Shown: piece after piece, positions 24,031 to 38,719 of the stretch
How the letters are laid out: each line of letters starts with the position of its first letter
Position numbering within the stretch: position 1 is the stretch's first letter
Assembly (NCBI GenBank): GCA_013399895.1
Contig: VXBA01000310.1
Location: forward strand, 83,676 to 147,675
DNA: 64,000 bases
Reading direction: 5' to 3'
Source: Serilophus lunatus
Lineage: Eukaryota > Chordata > Aves > Passeriformes > Eurylaimidae
The notes under the pieces: generated by a model
What the model saw: only the letters and a program-made list of their open reading frames with translations
Database searches by the model: none
Told to the model about the DNA's origin: nothing
Made by a program: the position numbers and the translations under genes

Positions 24031-27000
24031 CATGAAAGATGGGTCCCAGAACCTGACTTGTAAATATCACACATCATCAGAAAAAACCTGTCAGTTGAAA
24101 CTACAACAAAAGTTGTAGCTCTACATACTAATGCTGTTAACAACTTTTCCTGCAGATGGTAGCTAACCATCAACATACAGGTTAAAAACTATCATGATGA
24201 TTCTAAATCTGAAATAAAAAATATCTGAATTACTTTTAATGAAAAAGCAGTAGCTAGGACTGGTTTTAACTACTGCCTCTTCCAACTACTGGCTGTTCTA
24301 ACAAATTAAATTGCATCATCATTGCAACGGAAAATATCCTAAACAAATATTTTAATGCGTGTTGCTTGCAAAAATATGAAAACTCTAATTTTTCAAGAAA
24401 GAAAAGTTTTTGAAAAGGACAAACTTCTTGGCCATACCAACCATTTAGTATCTTTTTTTCCTGCTTACTTCCTGAGGCCCTTCCAAATCTCTCCAAAGGG
24501 TAGACACCATGGTTTAATCCTGTCAGGTTATAAAGCACAACATATTGCAGCCCACTGAATCATTAAGGTTACTGTTATAGAAGGAAAATGAGAAATTTTA
24601 TTTTATGCATGAAATTCATAAAATTCATTGTGTTAACAATTCTAATCTGATTCATTTAGTACCTCGCTATCAAAGTATCTGAAATCTTATTTTTAGTAAT
24701 TAATTAATTATTTTCAAAATTTAAAGGAAGACATCTAGAGGGTTTTTTCATTTAAACACTTCTTTCAAAGAAAATGTAATATTAGGAAGAAAATAGAAAG
24801 GAAATATTTGAAAAGCTTAAAAAAGAAAATAAACTTGAACTCTTAGTTCGTGAAAAAATAAAAATGTATATCTGTCAAACACAATTTGATTTTAGTCTTA
24901 TGATTTCCAAGTAAACAAAAAAACAATAGGTCAACAACTACACTTATCTCACTTTTGGTTTTGTCGACTAAAATATCCTGGCTGGTGATTAATTTTTAAA
25001 ACCTTGATTCCATACACACTGTGAGGTTTTTGATGGATCTGAATCCTTAAGATGTCATGAAAATGAATTTTAAAATCTATGTATTATTTCACCACATTGT
25101 AGTACAGAGTTAATTTATGTCTGAAAGGAAACACTGTAAACAGTTGATAATCACCTTTTTTCCCTGAAATTTTTTAAGGGTTACAATCACAGAAACCGAG
25201 TTTTCAGATATGTTCAGATCTGATCTGAGTGTGGACAAAGTTGGTTTTGTCTTATTTTGACAAAATATGAGGAAGAAAACACTGAAATCTCAGAAATACA
25301 TTAAAGGATTAAGAATCGATTATATATAAATTAAAATTATATATGTCTTCCAATTTCATACTTTCAAGTTTCATTTATATCATCAGCTTAATAATTAATA
25401 CTGACAGTTGAATAGATAACACATGTTCTTATTAAAAAATCCCTCACAATTAAGTCTCAAAGCAAAAGAATTTTTTTTTAAATTCTTGAGGAAGTGGTCT
25501 TTCCATAAAATTGCTAAATTATTAAAAGAACTACTGCTTATGCCATCTTGCCACCTTCTTAGTCCTTATAAACATTCTAATGCTCTTACTCTTTAGTTTA
25601 CTAACATTTCCAAATCATTAAGACAAAAACTTCTGTTTCTAAAAGGTCTAATAGGATCTTAAAATACTTGTTTGTTTTGACTTGACTAATACACTATGCA
25701 TAATAATAAATATCATATAAAATTTCTCTATGTCAGCATTTATTCCCTAATAGATAAAAACATTTGATCCATCTATTAAATTCAACCATTTTTATAACCA
25801 GAAAGTATCACTTAGTTGCAAAAATCTAAAACTTAATGGTTATATTCTTGCCTGAAAAGAACATGGAAAATGAACCATAGAAAATAGGTCCAGAGGCAAT
25901 CTTAGTAATTAATTTGCTTCATTCTACTGCCCATACAATCATCAAGCAGAATAGAAATCTATATATTACATTCCAATAGAGCAGCACTAGCTGAAGAATT
26001 TTGCAGTGCTAACTGCAGTGAAATTTTTATATTTAAATAAATTTGATAACTGCATTTGTTTGAATTTTCTGTTACAATCTAAAATATGTAGCATTTGGAG
26101 ACATTTCAGGAGAAATTGAAATCCTTCAATATTAAGGAAAATATCAAACATTGAAAGTCAGGGCAAAGAGAGCAGAAAAGGAAAGGTTTTGAAGAATTAA
26201 GAAACAGAAGTCTATAAATGGTTAATTTGACAGAGACTCGAAGATCAGTTTTTCAAGTGTAATGAGCAAGAGAAAGCAATAAAAGTGACATGGATTTGAC
26301 TATCAAAACACACTATTGTAAATTAGCAGTATTTATAAAATATAGATGTGATAAGGCAAATGTAGCGAGTACTTGTATTAGGATCTCTCTTAATGGGATC
26401 TTAATGTATATGATATTCATTGTATAGCTCTTACTTGACTGCTGTTCAAGAAAGTAATCCTAGTGAATTCTAAAAAATTGTTACATAATCAGGCCCATAT
26501 AAATCAGTTTGATTAACATTTCCAAGTGAACAGGTCCTAATGAAATTAGAATTAGATTTTAATAATATTTGGAAAAAAATGCAGTAAAATTTACAAAAAA
26601 ATGGACACCAGAAAAACATTATTCCATCAGTAATGATATTATTAGCTGGAGATGTACCATTATTTTTGGATTTATGTCCTCTTTACACTCTAAATCAAAA
26701 ACATAACTGAAAGAGTGTCTATATGTACACATGTTCATATCCTTACTGTCATATCTCAGTGTGTGTATATATATATATAAATACAGATAGATAGATAGAT
26801 ATGCATGAACCTGTGTTTATCCTTACTGAGACCAATAGAAAGTCATATCAATATAATAATTATCCTTCTAATGAGACATACAGAACTATGCAAAATGATT
26901 GCTTAGTTTCTCTGTTACAAACTTTTGCATTAACATAGGATTACAGCCTCCATCTTGCTGCTATCAAATGAAAAATAAAAATTGAAAAATAAAATATAAA

Positions 27001-27643
27001 TAAAAAATTAAAAATACAGTGTCAGAGATATCAAGGTAGTTCATAAAAACAGCTGTAATCGAAAATAAAATTAGAATTATTCATAGTTTCCATGTCCCTA
27101 CATTTTATGGGACTGAAATTGTCTTCAATGAAGATCACATCACTTACAGAGAAAGAACAATGAATATTTTTTATTTAATGTCATATTTTGAACAATTAAC
27201 TTTCAGAATTTTTTGTTTTATCTTCAAGAAATCAAAACAAATGCATAAGCTTGTGTGGTTTTATTTGTTGTGTTAACAGTAATACAACTCTCTACCTTGA
27301 TATTTTCTTAGACGATTGTATTATTTCCTACTCACAAAACAAATCTCAACATGGAGAAGTTAATTTTAAATCTATAGAGACACCCAAACATACATATATA
27401 CAGTATGAAATTCATTTTATATTACTGTCTAACCTAGAGCATGCTAAAAAAACACTTTAACATTTGTAAAATTCCATTGTCCTAATACTTTTTGTATGTT
27501 TGTTTACTCTAAAAACTTCAAGCTATTCCCTATTATGACCTTGCCTCTTTTACATAATATACGTTTCCAGTTTAACTAAAAAATAAGTCTACTCTTAAAA
27601 TCAGTTATGAAAATGCTAGTCATGTTAACTGCCTTTTCTCTCC
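24031..27643. other. AT-rich unique sequence, no gene seen
   Basis: About 3.6 kb with only simple repeats, including the TA and GATA tracts near 26.77-26.80 kb and an A-rich patch near 26,970-27,016. Open frames are 90 codons or fewer with no domain. Confidence 0.55.
26766..26801. repeat. (TA)n and (GATA)n microsatellites
   Basis: A TA dinucleotide run at about 26,766-26,779 is followed closely by four GATA units at 26,786-26,801. It is a short compound microsatellite and probably length-polymorphic. Confidence 0.95.
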
Positions 27644-27790
27644 TGCCATGGTTTAACCCTAGCCAGTAACCAACTCGCTCACACAGCCACTCTCACTCCC
27701 TCACTAGCAGGAACTGGGAGAGTCTCAGATGGGTAAAAGCTAGAAAACTCATGGGTTGAGATGAAGACAGTTTTATAGGAAAAGCAGAAA
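27644..27790 (-). mobile_element. Partial avian LTR, 3' end, reverse orientation
   Basis: Read on the minus strand, this ends with a 'gggttaaaccatgg' terminus and is preceded by 'ctcaacccatgagtttt'. I recognise both as the 3' end of a common avian endogenous-retrovirus LTR, which I believe belongs to an ERVL-like group. On the plus strand it begins with 'gccatggtttaaccctagcc' at 27,645 and homology fades near 27,790 after the complement of 'taaaactgtcttcatc'. The U3 part of the LTR and any internal retroviral genes are absent, so this is a truncated solo-LTR fragment. The family-level name is uncertain. Confidence 0.75.
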
Positions 27791-30700
27791 AAGACTGCAG
27801 TTTCACAGTTACTTTTCCTTAAAATGCAGAATTAAATCCTCTCAGACATATGAGAAGAGTGGAGGCTGTTTCCTTCAGTCCATTACTATAGAACTATATC
27901 TACTAAAATATCAGCAAGATAAGTAACACACTCACTCCAGACTCTTGTGAATCCAAAACTACTTTTCTTTAAAGCGTTTATGCAAACTCTTTCATGTACA
28001 ACAAGTAGAAAAAGGCTAATTTTATTCATACCAGAAACGAGAATGTTCTATTTTTTATTGTAATATAAGCTCTTTATTCTGTCCTTGTCTGCCTCCCAAA
28101 TAAATTTCAAAAAACTAAAAGACTATATATTCATTATACCTAGATTGACCTGATGTAGTTGATAGGAGGGGGAAAATGTGAGGTATTACAGCCTACTGTG
28201 CAAATCACTTACACTGCAATGGGCCCATTACAGGTTTATTGCTCGAATACAATGATAAAATATAACTGTGAAGTGAAAAACTTTGTTAAAGTTTAGGCAG
28301 AGAAAGTTCACCAGAAAATGGGAGGTAGGTAATAAAGCTCAGTTACTAATGATGTGTGCAAACAAAAGCACAAAAATGGACGTGAACAGAGATACATCTA
28401 AAAGGACATAAAATATATACATCTATATATCTAATTATGTTTGAAGACATTTTAGAGAACTTATGTTTACTTTACTACTATTCCTAGCAAATGATGCATC
28501 TCATCCAGATTTACTGGACTTTAAATACATACTTGCTAGTACAGTATTCCTAAACCAGTTTTTTCATCTTTTCATTTTTTAATTTCCATCCCTTTCAGGT
28601 GAAAATCGCTTCAGTAAAACAGATAATTGCTTCTGCTTTGCAATGTCAAACAGTCTGCCTCAGGTTATGGCAGTGTCTAAAATTAAGATGGGAAAAAAAA
28701 AGGTCTCATTATCTTTCTCCCTTTCAAGCTTCCTTTCATCTCATTCTCTTCATTGGTGTCCAAAGTCATACTCTCACTATTGTTTATTCTTTTTTATTGT
28801 TTGTTGCCTTTAGTTATAATTTTAGTTCTTCTCTTCCCCACAATGCTTCACTTTCATCCTCAGTTATGAATGTGAACGTTTTACAATGCCTGCAGTACAT
28901 TTTACAATATGTTGCAATCCAATTGCTCAGTCCACAGCATTTTCAATACCAGTCATAAATCTTTATGTCTTTCTACTTAATTTTTAAGGTAAAAATTCTT
29001 CTACATCTCAAAACAGAAAAACAAAGGACTCTACTGAGACTGCTTAAATACATTATTCTTGAAATCTTGAAAAGTGTTATCATAAAACTGCCACTCATTT
29101 CCATATGCATATTTCCCATAATTGTGTCTCCACTTTAATCTCTTGGCAATGAAGTTCTAAAACCATGTCCTCATTATTATTAAAAAGACAAATTACAAAC
29201 TCACAAATGCAAAAAAATGGCAACTTGCAATGGCTTTTGCTGCTGGGCTATCAAATTTTGAAAGTATCAGTAAAGCAACCAATCCTTATGAGTCTCATTG
29301 TCACCATAGAACTACGGTTTTATGTTGGAAGAACTGAAGAACAGTTTTCAGTTTTCTTTTCAAGAAGAACTAAAATCTTCTAGACTGATGTGTAAACTTT
29401 AGGCCTCCCTTCAGCTGGATAGCACAGCTGGACTGGGATCTTTTGCTGAGTATGTGTTTGTGACTTTTTTGGTCTAACCTGAAAACTAGACTTTTCAAAT
29501 CACAACAAAGACACTATGTGTGAGCTTATCCATATATAGATTTGTATTTGAGGACTATAGCAATATTTAATACAAACAAATAATAAAAAAAAAAGTTATA
29601 CAATGCAACAGGTTGCCTGAATACATGCTTTTTTTTCCATCACTCTTTTCCCAGATGAGCATTAATACTCTTAATTTTGACACCATTTGGGAAGATTGAG
29701 GTTTTGGTGCAGTCAGAATGCCCTCTTACAAGTAAAATTCAAAATGTTTTCTGTAAAAGGTGAAGAGAAACCGAGCCTGCTGGAATGGGACCATAAGATT
29801 TCTTTGATTTTTGTATTTGACAAATCCACAAGCATATTGTTTGCAAGAAGTTTGGTTAACCTAAAATATTATTTGCATCAAAATATTGCCATTAGACTCA
29901 CAAAATGCAATTGTTTTAACTGTTTGATTAGTTGATAAAGACATTAATGAAACACTTTTGTATCACAGGTTTATATTTTAATTTTGTACTCTCCTGGCAT
30001 ACTTACACAGCAAATCTCAGATTGTACAACTGTCACTCAATATCATTTAAGCATATTATTCAGTTCTAAAAAGAAAATAGTTGAAATAGTTGGATGAGCA
30101 TCATGACACTTTCTTATTACATTCTGCAAAGGGATTTCTTTGAGTAAAAGAGGTACAATATCCAAGAGATTTTATTTCTTTTGCAATTAATAAAGTCATA
30201 AATTCAGATAAATTTAACTGACAAAGGCATTAGACTTGAAATTATAATTCTATTTGTAGACTACCACTCAGATCTAACTGATATATAAAGAACTAATGCT
30301 AGTTAAGCTTAGTCAAAAATTATTGAAGTACTCTAGTACAACTGAGAAGCAAACTGATTTTAAAATGTGCAATAAAACTCTCAACATATTACATGTATTT
30401 TCATTTTAGTTTTCATTAGTATGGATTTTCTTTGGTGATTTTATGTGATATTTAAAATTGCATCATTCAGCAGCAGTTTACATAGATATCATCGTATGAA
30501 ATTTATTATTTACACTAAAAAGAAGTAATGAGACAATCAAACATTTTAAGATATAGTAGATGGCCTAATTTCATTATCTATCATGCAAAAAGTAGATGTT
30601 AGACTTTAATTTTTTTCAAAACATTTCAGAGGTTGGCTCAACCAGATAGGCAAGACAGTTTTGAACATAATTGTGGCATCTAACATAAGAGGGATTATAG

Positions 30701-33700
30701 CATAGTTGAGAACAGAAGAGGAAGCAATGGAAAAGAAGAAAATCTTAAGACAGGAAATGCACATTAAGCTCTTCATTCTAACGTAAATGAGAACCTCTTG
30801 TTTGCAACTCTACTGTGTTGCAAAGAGCAGGAGATAAAATTCATCATTTAATAAGGATAGGTTAACAGGACTGGAATATATTTCCTAGATTTATGAACCC
30901 CTCCCTACTTCCAAACAAAGTCTGACTATGTGAGAAGTTTGTAACAGTCATGGATTGTTGCTTAAATTCTCTCACAAAAAGTATTTACTCTTCCCCACTG
31001 AGATGATATTTGAGTTCTACAGTCTTGATACTGAGCTGTTCTACATGAATATACGTCAGGATCTACATAAAGAAAATATCTAGATCTGAACTGTGACTAA
31101 ATGGGAACTAAGACCAGAAAGTACAAGTGAATGAACTTTAGCTATTCCTTTATGAATTCAGGGAAGAGAGGATGAGTTTTTCCTAATTCAAGGCAAAGCA
31201 ATAAAGAAATGAATTAGCAAGCACAGTAGCCAAGGAACAATAAATATGTCCACTAAGTCAGACACAGTGCATGTGTGACTGATAATTTAAGACCATGAAA
31301 GAGGATTACAAATCTGCAGTGGTGCAGTGAAACACTAAATTCCAAAGAGATTTAGTGCAAGCATCACAAGGTAGCATTAAGCAGTTGACAAAAGATAACA
31401 AAGAAAAAGCACACATAGTGTTGCTGATTTCATAATACTAAAAGACATAAGACCATACAGAATTTAAACATGCAGACATTGCATCACTCATTGTTGGCTT
31501 AATCTCTACCCTTCCAAACACTGCACCTTGTCTGGCAGAGAGAAAAAAAATAAAAAATCATTAAGACAGGCTATCTGACAAAAGAAAAAGTTTTAAAATA
31601 AGATTTGACAATTTGAAAAATCAATTCATGTACCTAAATTCATACTTTAAAGTAATGTAAATCCCTAACCTAATCTATTGCAAAGTCAGATAAGAAATAA
31701 ATAAAGTGATTTTGATACTCCACTGAACAACTTTTATGCTAATCTCTGTTGAAGAGTTGTATTGTTATCAAAATGTGAATCTCAGATAGATTAATATTTT
31801 ATACTTCCTGGAGTGGCATCTTAGTCTAGGACTGAGACAAATAGCCTATAAATTTAATCAGAAGATGTCCTAAAAAGTATTTGCTATTGCTAACCAGTTT
31901 TTTTTCAACTACTTCTGCTCTTTTTTCCCATTAAAATTACAAATCTGAAAGACTAGAGTTTTCTATCATAAGAGGGGGAGAAAAAGGGAAACAACAATTA
32001 AAACTGATTTGGCATAGTTAGTAAACATACACAGTACTGTCATATATAACAGATAATAATGACTGAACAAATATTACCAATATTACCAAGTAATATTTCA
32101 AAAGAAGTGTGTTGATGAAAGGGCACATATATATGTTTTCCATCAAGATGGAATACTGAGTGAATGTTCTTAAATATTTCAAAATACAATTTTCAAAATT
32201 CAAAAGTCTTCTTTTACCTACCTAGTCTTTTTCAATTAAAAACAAACAAACAAACAACAACAAATAACAAAACAAAACAAACAAACAAAAACAAAACAAG
32301 AAAAACCCAAATCCAACCTTCCAGACCATATCACACTGGCAATAAAGCTCTATAAGAACAAAGTTATTTAAATGGCATTATCTGCTATTTGTCTTATTCT
32401 ATATTGCCATTTTTTCCCCACTGAGTGCTAATAAGTGCTTTCTGTTGAAGAGGTTTACATTTAACATCTGTCAGTTGTATGCAGAAGTAGCACCTACAGG
32501 GAACTGTCAAATAGATTGCCATTCTCCTCTATAGCACCAGCAAATCTGTCTCACATCATTTACATACAGATAGTTATAGGCATTCATCATTTCATTATGC
32601 TGACTGCCTCACTATTCTAATGTATAATGTCTCTTTAATGAGCCTCAAAAAATACAATATTCCTTGATTTATGACTGCTTAACTGAAAAATTATACAGAT
32701 TGACAAAAACTCATCATAAAGCCTTTTTTATGTTCCCACTACCTTGCACTTTAAATTTAACAATTACTCTTGAGTTAATCTCATGATTTGCTTCTTTGAC
32801 AAAAGAAATTGTCAAATTTTAACACACCAGACTTCAGAGTCACTGCTGTTTTAAAAAATATACTTTCACTTCCATGAGAAAGCAATATAGAATTTGACAA
32901 ATTAAAATTGATTGGTTTTGTCCAAGTAATAAATGTATTGGACAATCTGTTTCATTATTATTATTATATGTCAACTAATGTATACTTCCTAACTTATCAT
33001 ATGGGATACTGCTGTACCAGTCATGCACAAGTGATACATAAATGAGCCAATTTACATGTTCAAGTAAATTATTATTTATTAAACGGACTTCAATTATTTG
33101 ACACACAAATGCTTACGACTGGAAAACAGCTCTGTCATTAGAAGCACACTGAAGTATTACAAACATACCTAAAACACCAAACAGAAAGCTGAGAACAAGA
33201 GGCAAACACTCTATTCACTTGACTGCACTCAGGCACTATATGAAGTTCAGTTCCCCCAGTTGCATCTCCATGTGTTTATAGAAATATCAGCGTTCCTCTG
33301 AGGCACCGGGTTTTGACTATCCAAGCTGAAAAGGTTGACAAACTGCTCATCATAGCCATTGGAAGCAAGAATTTTCACAAAGTATAAGAAACCTCATAAT
33401 ATTCTGTTTCTGATAAATCTACAACTTGCAGTTGAGGGTTTTTAGTACATAAGAAAATGTTGAGTTCTTCCCCAAGTTTCTCCCATAATGGAGATAACTA
33501 TAATTTTTTACTCCTGTAATATAGCTTAGGCTTACACTATAGACAGTTTGTCAGTACACAACTCCCTCCCCTCTGCTCAGCCATTCTTTCATAAGTCTTA
33601 GAAACATAGTATTGAGACCTTTCCTGCTTTCAAAATGCCACCATTTACAGAAGGTTCAAATGTAATGAGTACAGATATAAACAAATGAGCAGTAATGTAA

Positions 33701-36700
33701 CCTTACACTGCTTTATCTCATAAGCATCACTTCTTATTTCCAAATCATGAAGCTAGGCTAAAAAGACTATTCATTCAATGCACTAGAGATGTACAGAGAT
33801 TTAAGCAACAGATGGCAAGCTACATTCCCCAGATCCCTGCAAAAAAGGTCAACTTTAAGCGAAAAATCAAACAAAACAACTTACAATATTACTGCATATT
33901 CAAGAGCTGTTTCAGTAGATGCAAATATATTGTGATATGACAGAAAATAAAGTGCAGAAATTACGCTGTTTGACCCAGGAAAATTAAATGGTCAGCAAAA
34001 TAAAAATTCTTATTTCATAATTTCAAATCCATATTTTAGTTCTCTTGCACTGAATATTCCACTCAACATCAACATCTGAGTTTCAAGGAGACAAACTTCT
34101 AAAGAATGCTGGTATATCATCCCCTAATCAACAATATGCATTTTTATCATCTAGGAGAATTGGCATGTTTACACACTTCATAAAAAATTACAGCCTACGA
34201 AATAACCCAATACAGCATTCTCTTTTTTTTTTAAAGTTATTAGATCACAATACTCTCATGTTGATACTTTGTATGCAAAATTTATAACTCCAAATCCAGA
34301 AAACTAGTATATCAACACAAATACCTGTTTCAAATAAAACCCCTTACTTAATAAACATGGATACTTTATCAATTCCAAATATCTCAAAATATCCATTCAT
34401 TTCCATAATAGTAAGGCAATTTATATCTCAGGTTGTAGTAGTGTAAAATCCAATTGAAAATAATATTCAATATTTACTAATCACAACATATTCTTAGACT
34501 GACAATCATCTCATAATTATCTTTCTGTGTCCCTTGATATTAACTGTGAGTCACATAGCCAGGAGTAGCCATAGACAATGTGTTTATGATATGTCTGTTA
34601 TTGTTCATGTGGTACATCTCTAGCTGAGACCAACTATGATTCATCTTAGTTCCTCTTAGTGACATAGAGAGAAGCTGGTAAGAACAAATTAAATGCAGCT
34701 ACCCCTACAGCCCCTTCATGTTATAATTCTATTTCTTGCCCTTTTTGCCTTACAAATTCATTGTTACATCTCCTATAGTGTACACATTGTTCATTCACAC
34801 TGTTCTTGTCTTATATGGGTATATAAGTACACGTCAGTGTTTCCCTGGTAGAATACTAAATTAGCTGTTTTCCTGAGTACTGAATTATACAAGAATTTTA
34901 CACAGTATGTTTCACACAGATTGAGCCTACTTACATGAAGGTGGTGTTGCAAAAGGACTCCCCACTTCAATCAGTGTAGTCTGTACACAAGAAGAAAATC
35001 CAGAGTGTTTTCTGTTCCTGTGATCAATTTTCTTTCTGTAGATGCACCTAGGAAATTACCAGTACAGAGTAAGTACAACTAAATGTAGAAAAGAATATAA
35101 ACCAAACCATTAGAAATTAAAATAAAAGAATATGTTGAACAATAATTTACTTCAAAATCCATTCTATTATTCATCAATATGCAAAATTTTGTCTTCATTT
35201 CATCCTGTAGCACCCAAGTGATTTCTGAGTTCTTCAATCTCAAGGCTGGCAACTAGAATCAAACAGCTGTTATCATTACACCTAAACAGCCATCTGGTAG
35301 CCTGAGAGGAGAATCATAATGACCACAGTGGGAACTGGTCCAGCCTTCCAAAACAGCACAACCAGGTTTCCATTCAACAGAATGGAGAGCAATGAAATAA
35401 ACAGTTCATGTTTATTTTAACAGTAGAGTTAATTCATAATTTTTGTCTTTCTGTAGAAACAGTAAAATTAAGTTCTATACCTTCTGACTCCTGTTTAGAT
35501 GCTTGGTAGAATTCTACAGAAAGTAGAAGAGAAAGGAATAAGGCAAAAAGAAGGCCTATTTATATGTCTTGGTATTTCTTATAGAGGGCAGGATTCAGCT
35601 AAATCTTCACATCTAAAACAGTACTAAAAAGGGGCAGTTCGATCTCTTTACATAGCTGAACTCAAAGCTGAATCACCCACCAGATAAAAAACAATCTACC
35701 ATTCTTACTTTTCTAAGACCTTTTTCTTGTCTTTTACATCTAGACTGTGCTGCATATTAAACCCTGCTACGTCTTGTCATATCTAAATCAGAGATAGCTA
35801 AGAGTTAATGCTGATCTCCTTTCTCAACCATTTTATATATTGCTATCCTCATTCTTCCCATTTCTTAGGTTGAATAAACCTGTTCTATGTCTTCTTTTCA
35901 TACCTTTAATATTTAATTTAATGAACTATCATCCAGGCAGATTATATTGTTTGTTCTTTTAGAAAACTTATATAACTTGAACATGAAAGTTGTTTGACTG
36001 CGTGCTTGCATATTATGCTCCTAAAGATCTGTAGCGATCTAGCAGCTCTTGTTTTAGCAGTTTCAGATATTCTACCCCTTGTGCCTTTGCCACAGACTAT
36101 CAACCCAGTAAACAGTTAGAAATGAGTATGTTATACCTCAAATTCATAAAGGGTGATAGGACCATGACATGTTTTCAGATTTGCTAAAAGATGTCTGCCA
36201 AGCATTTTAACACTTCTTAAGATCTGCTACTGCTGAAGGGAAAGGAGGAAGAACACTTGTGTAAGAAAGCAAAAAAATCTGGAGCCAGCTATACATGTAA
36301 GAGTATGTCGTAGTAAATACACTGTACCCACATTCTTCCCTGAAGCATTAGAGGGAATTCCTCATCTTGTATTTGTGCAGTTAATTATTCCTTCTTAGTG
36401 GCTGTATTTGTTCTTACCAAACTGTATGTCTATTATTTTCTATTGTTTCTGCAATTTATTTTGAGTATTTTAAACCTGAGCCCTGTCTTCTAATAGGACT
36501 GCAGCACAATTAGCATCTACTTCATTTCCAAAACTACCAATAATGCTATGGAATGACATTAGAAAAAGTATAGACATTTACAGAATTACACTTCTCCTTC
36601 CCACCGCATTTACTGTGGAAGAGTGATTGAGAATAAATCTTAAATCTTTTTACCCCAAAAAACTTGTATATTAACTTTAGACTAATCTTATCTAGACCAC

Positions 36701-38719
36701 AGTTCGGCAGCTTGTTTAAAAGAACATGTGAGATTATCAAAACTGCAGTTTACTAAATTAAAGCTATGTCATATCTCTTCTAAGCCTTAAGGCTTGCTGC
36801 AATTTTTAGAGATAGAGTAAGGTTGACTTGTTGCCTATAAATCTATGCTAGCTGTTCAATCTGACCATCTCTTACAGATGCTTAGGAAGAACAGTTTCAT
36901 TCTTTCAGGTCTTTTATGGAAATTCAGTTAAGAGAACTATCTACAATTCTTTGGTTATTTCTTCACGTCCTGCTCTCAGCTCTTCTCCGAGCTTTTGAAA
37001 TTTCGCTATTCTTAAGTTCACAAGTGTGATGTTACTATACATCATGTAAAGATTTGTTCATTCATTTATGCAAATCGTCTGGCTTTATAAATCACACAGA
37101 CAATAGTCTGCACAAATTCAAGACCCAAATAAAAGAAATTCTTTGTTTCTTGTTAAGCTAGCCTCGCAGTTAGATAATTTGACTTTCTTTTAATTAATTT
37201 GTTATAATTACTTAAATCATTACATTGCAACATCGCTCATTCTAGATTCCAATACTGGCCCCTGAATTTTCCACTGCTTTCTCTACACTACATAGCTCAA
37301 ACAAAGAGGCTAACAGAACATGAGATAGGTAATTAACTGTTTATGTTTAATTTTTAAGGTGTTATACAATTGTATAGGGTTTTGTCCAACGAGTTCCTCT
37401 GATCTTTCAGGTAACATTTCTTTTTGCAGTGATTTTCATGCACAGAATAGATTCTTCTATTTTCTCACTATGTTCAAGAAAGAAAATGCAGTCTGTTATG
37501 TTTTAAAATACAACTGATTTTCAAAATGGATGTTCCTGTTTTGGGACAGCTAAATTAGATTGCTGGGTCAAGCTCTTTAAATAGACATGCATATTCATTA
37601 GATTACAGGAAATATTCTACTTTCAGGAAAGAACATAGATAACCAATCCAAACAAATCTAAGACCACTTAGAGCAAATGTCTCACTTGAACAGGCTCACC
37701 TGTGCCAGCTCACAGGAGAGATAACAGGAGGAGATCTCAGCTGACCACATGTGTACACATGTGCACAAAGACCTACATAAGGTTGCCTATCCCTCACTTG
37801 ATTCTCCTAACAAATTGAGCTTAATAGTGTCACATCTGGTGTTCCTTGACCCTGTCAAAACTAGTGAAGGATATGGGTACTGATCTGGCTCTTCTTGAAT
37901 AAAGTAATCAACTACACATTCACCAAGAAATTATTTTATGTGCCTTTGTTACTTGTATTCTTCAGCTTCTCTGCTACTCCAGCTCAGTTGTGCCCTTCCT
38001 TTTCCTTCTTAATACTTTGCCTCTACAAGCTTAATTTGCTTTCTTTAATATTAGGACAGAATAAACTTTACACAAATCTTAGCACGCATTGTATACTTCT
38101 ACAGGATTATCAGAAAAAAAAATATAGTCCACTGTCTAAGAAAGGTTTAACACACGAAGGTAAGTCTAAAACAAATGTGCTGCTTAAACAAGGCCTTGGG
38201 ATAGTTGTCACTTTGGCATATGAAAGCAATGAGAAATATCAGCTATCCCTGGTGAGAAGACTATGTTAACATCTGTATCTCATTTTAAGTACTAGATTAA
38301 TTTTTTTCATAAGACTTCCTCTGGCTTCTCTGCTCTGTAATATTCCACTCTTAACATACAAAATGACCCTAAGAAAAGCAGTTCAGCCCTGTAATTCTAC
38401 TACTTTCATGATAATAGGATCCCAGATACAGAATAACTACCAAAATAGTGTCAGAACATTATCTGTTCACTCCAGTCTCCCTTTTTTGCCTCATTTTTCT
38501 TATCTTCCAGCAGCACATGCCTGGGCTTCTACTCAACATCCTCCACAAAGCCTATAGATAAGTAAATCAAATAAATAAATAAAACCTAAAAAATTTAAAA
38601 AAAAATACCAACATAAAACATACCCTCACACACTCTTTTCCCTTTCTAAGTTGGGGCTTTTTTAAACTCCTTATTACTTCCTTTTCCATGACAAAACATA
38701 AAGACAAAACTTTATGATC
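27791..38719. other. Long AT-rich unique stretch, no gene seen
   Basis: About 11 kb with no recognisable exon, RNA gene or interspersed repeat. The longest open frames are 28,599-28,958 (119 codons) and 37,895-38,269 (124 codons), both on the plus strand. They are rich in Leu, Ser and Phe as expected from translated T-rich DNA and carry no known motif. A CAAA-type simple repeat lies at 32,237-32,306 and a short AAAT run near 38,562-38,585. The stretch 37,690-37,870 is slightly richer in GC but was not identified. Confidence 0.55.
32237..32306. repeat. (CAAA)n-like simple repeat
   Basis: Seventy bases made almost entirely of CAAA, CAA and CAAAA units. It produces the Lys/Asn/Thr/Gln-rich peptide of a chance plus-strand frame. 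Confidence 0.93.

Noticed and set aside
28599..28958. 119-codon plus-strand open frame as a membrane protein
   Set aside because: The hydrophobicity follows from TTT/CTT-rich sequence; no recognisable family and no exon signals.
37895..38269. 124-codon plus-strand open frame as a small gene or LTR-linked ORF
   Set aside because: The Leu/Ser/Phe-rich composition is expected of translated T-rich DNA, there is no motif, and no splice or promoter context is visible. The slightly GC-richer stretch upstream lacks LTR ends.
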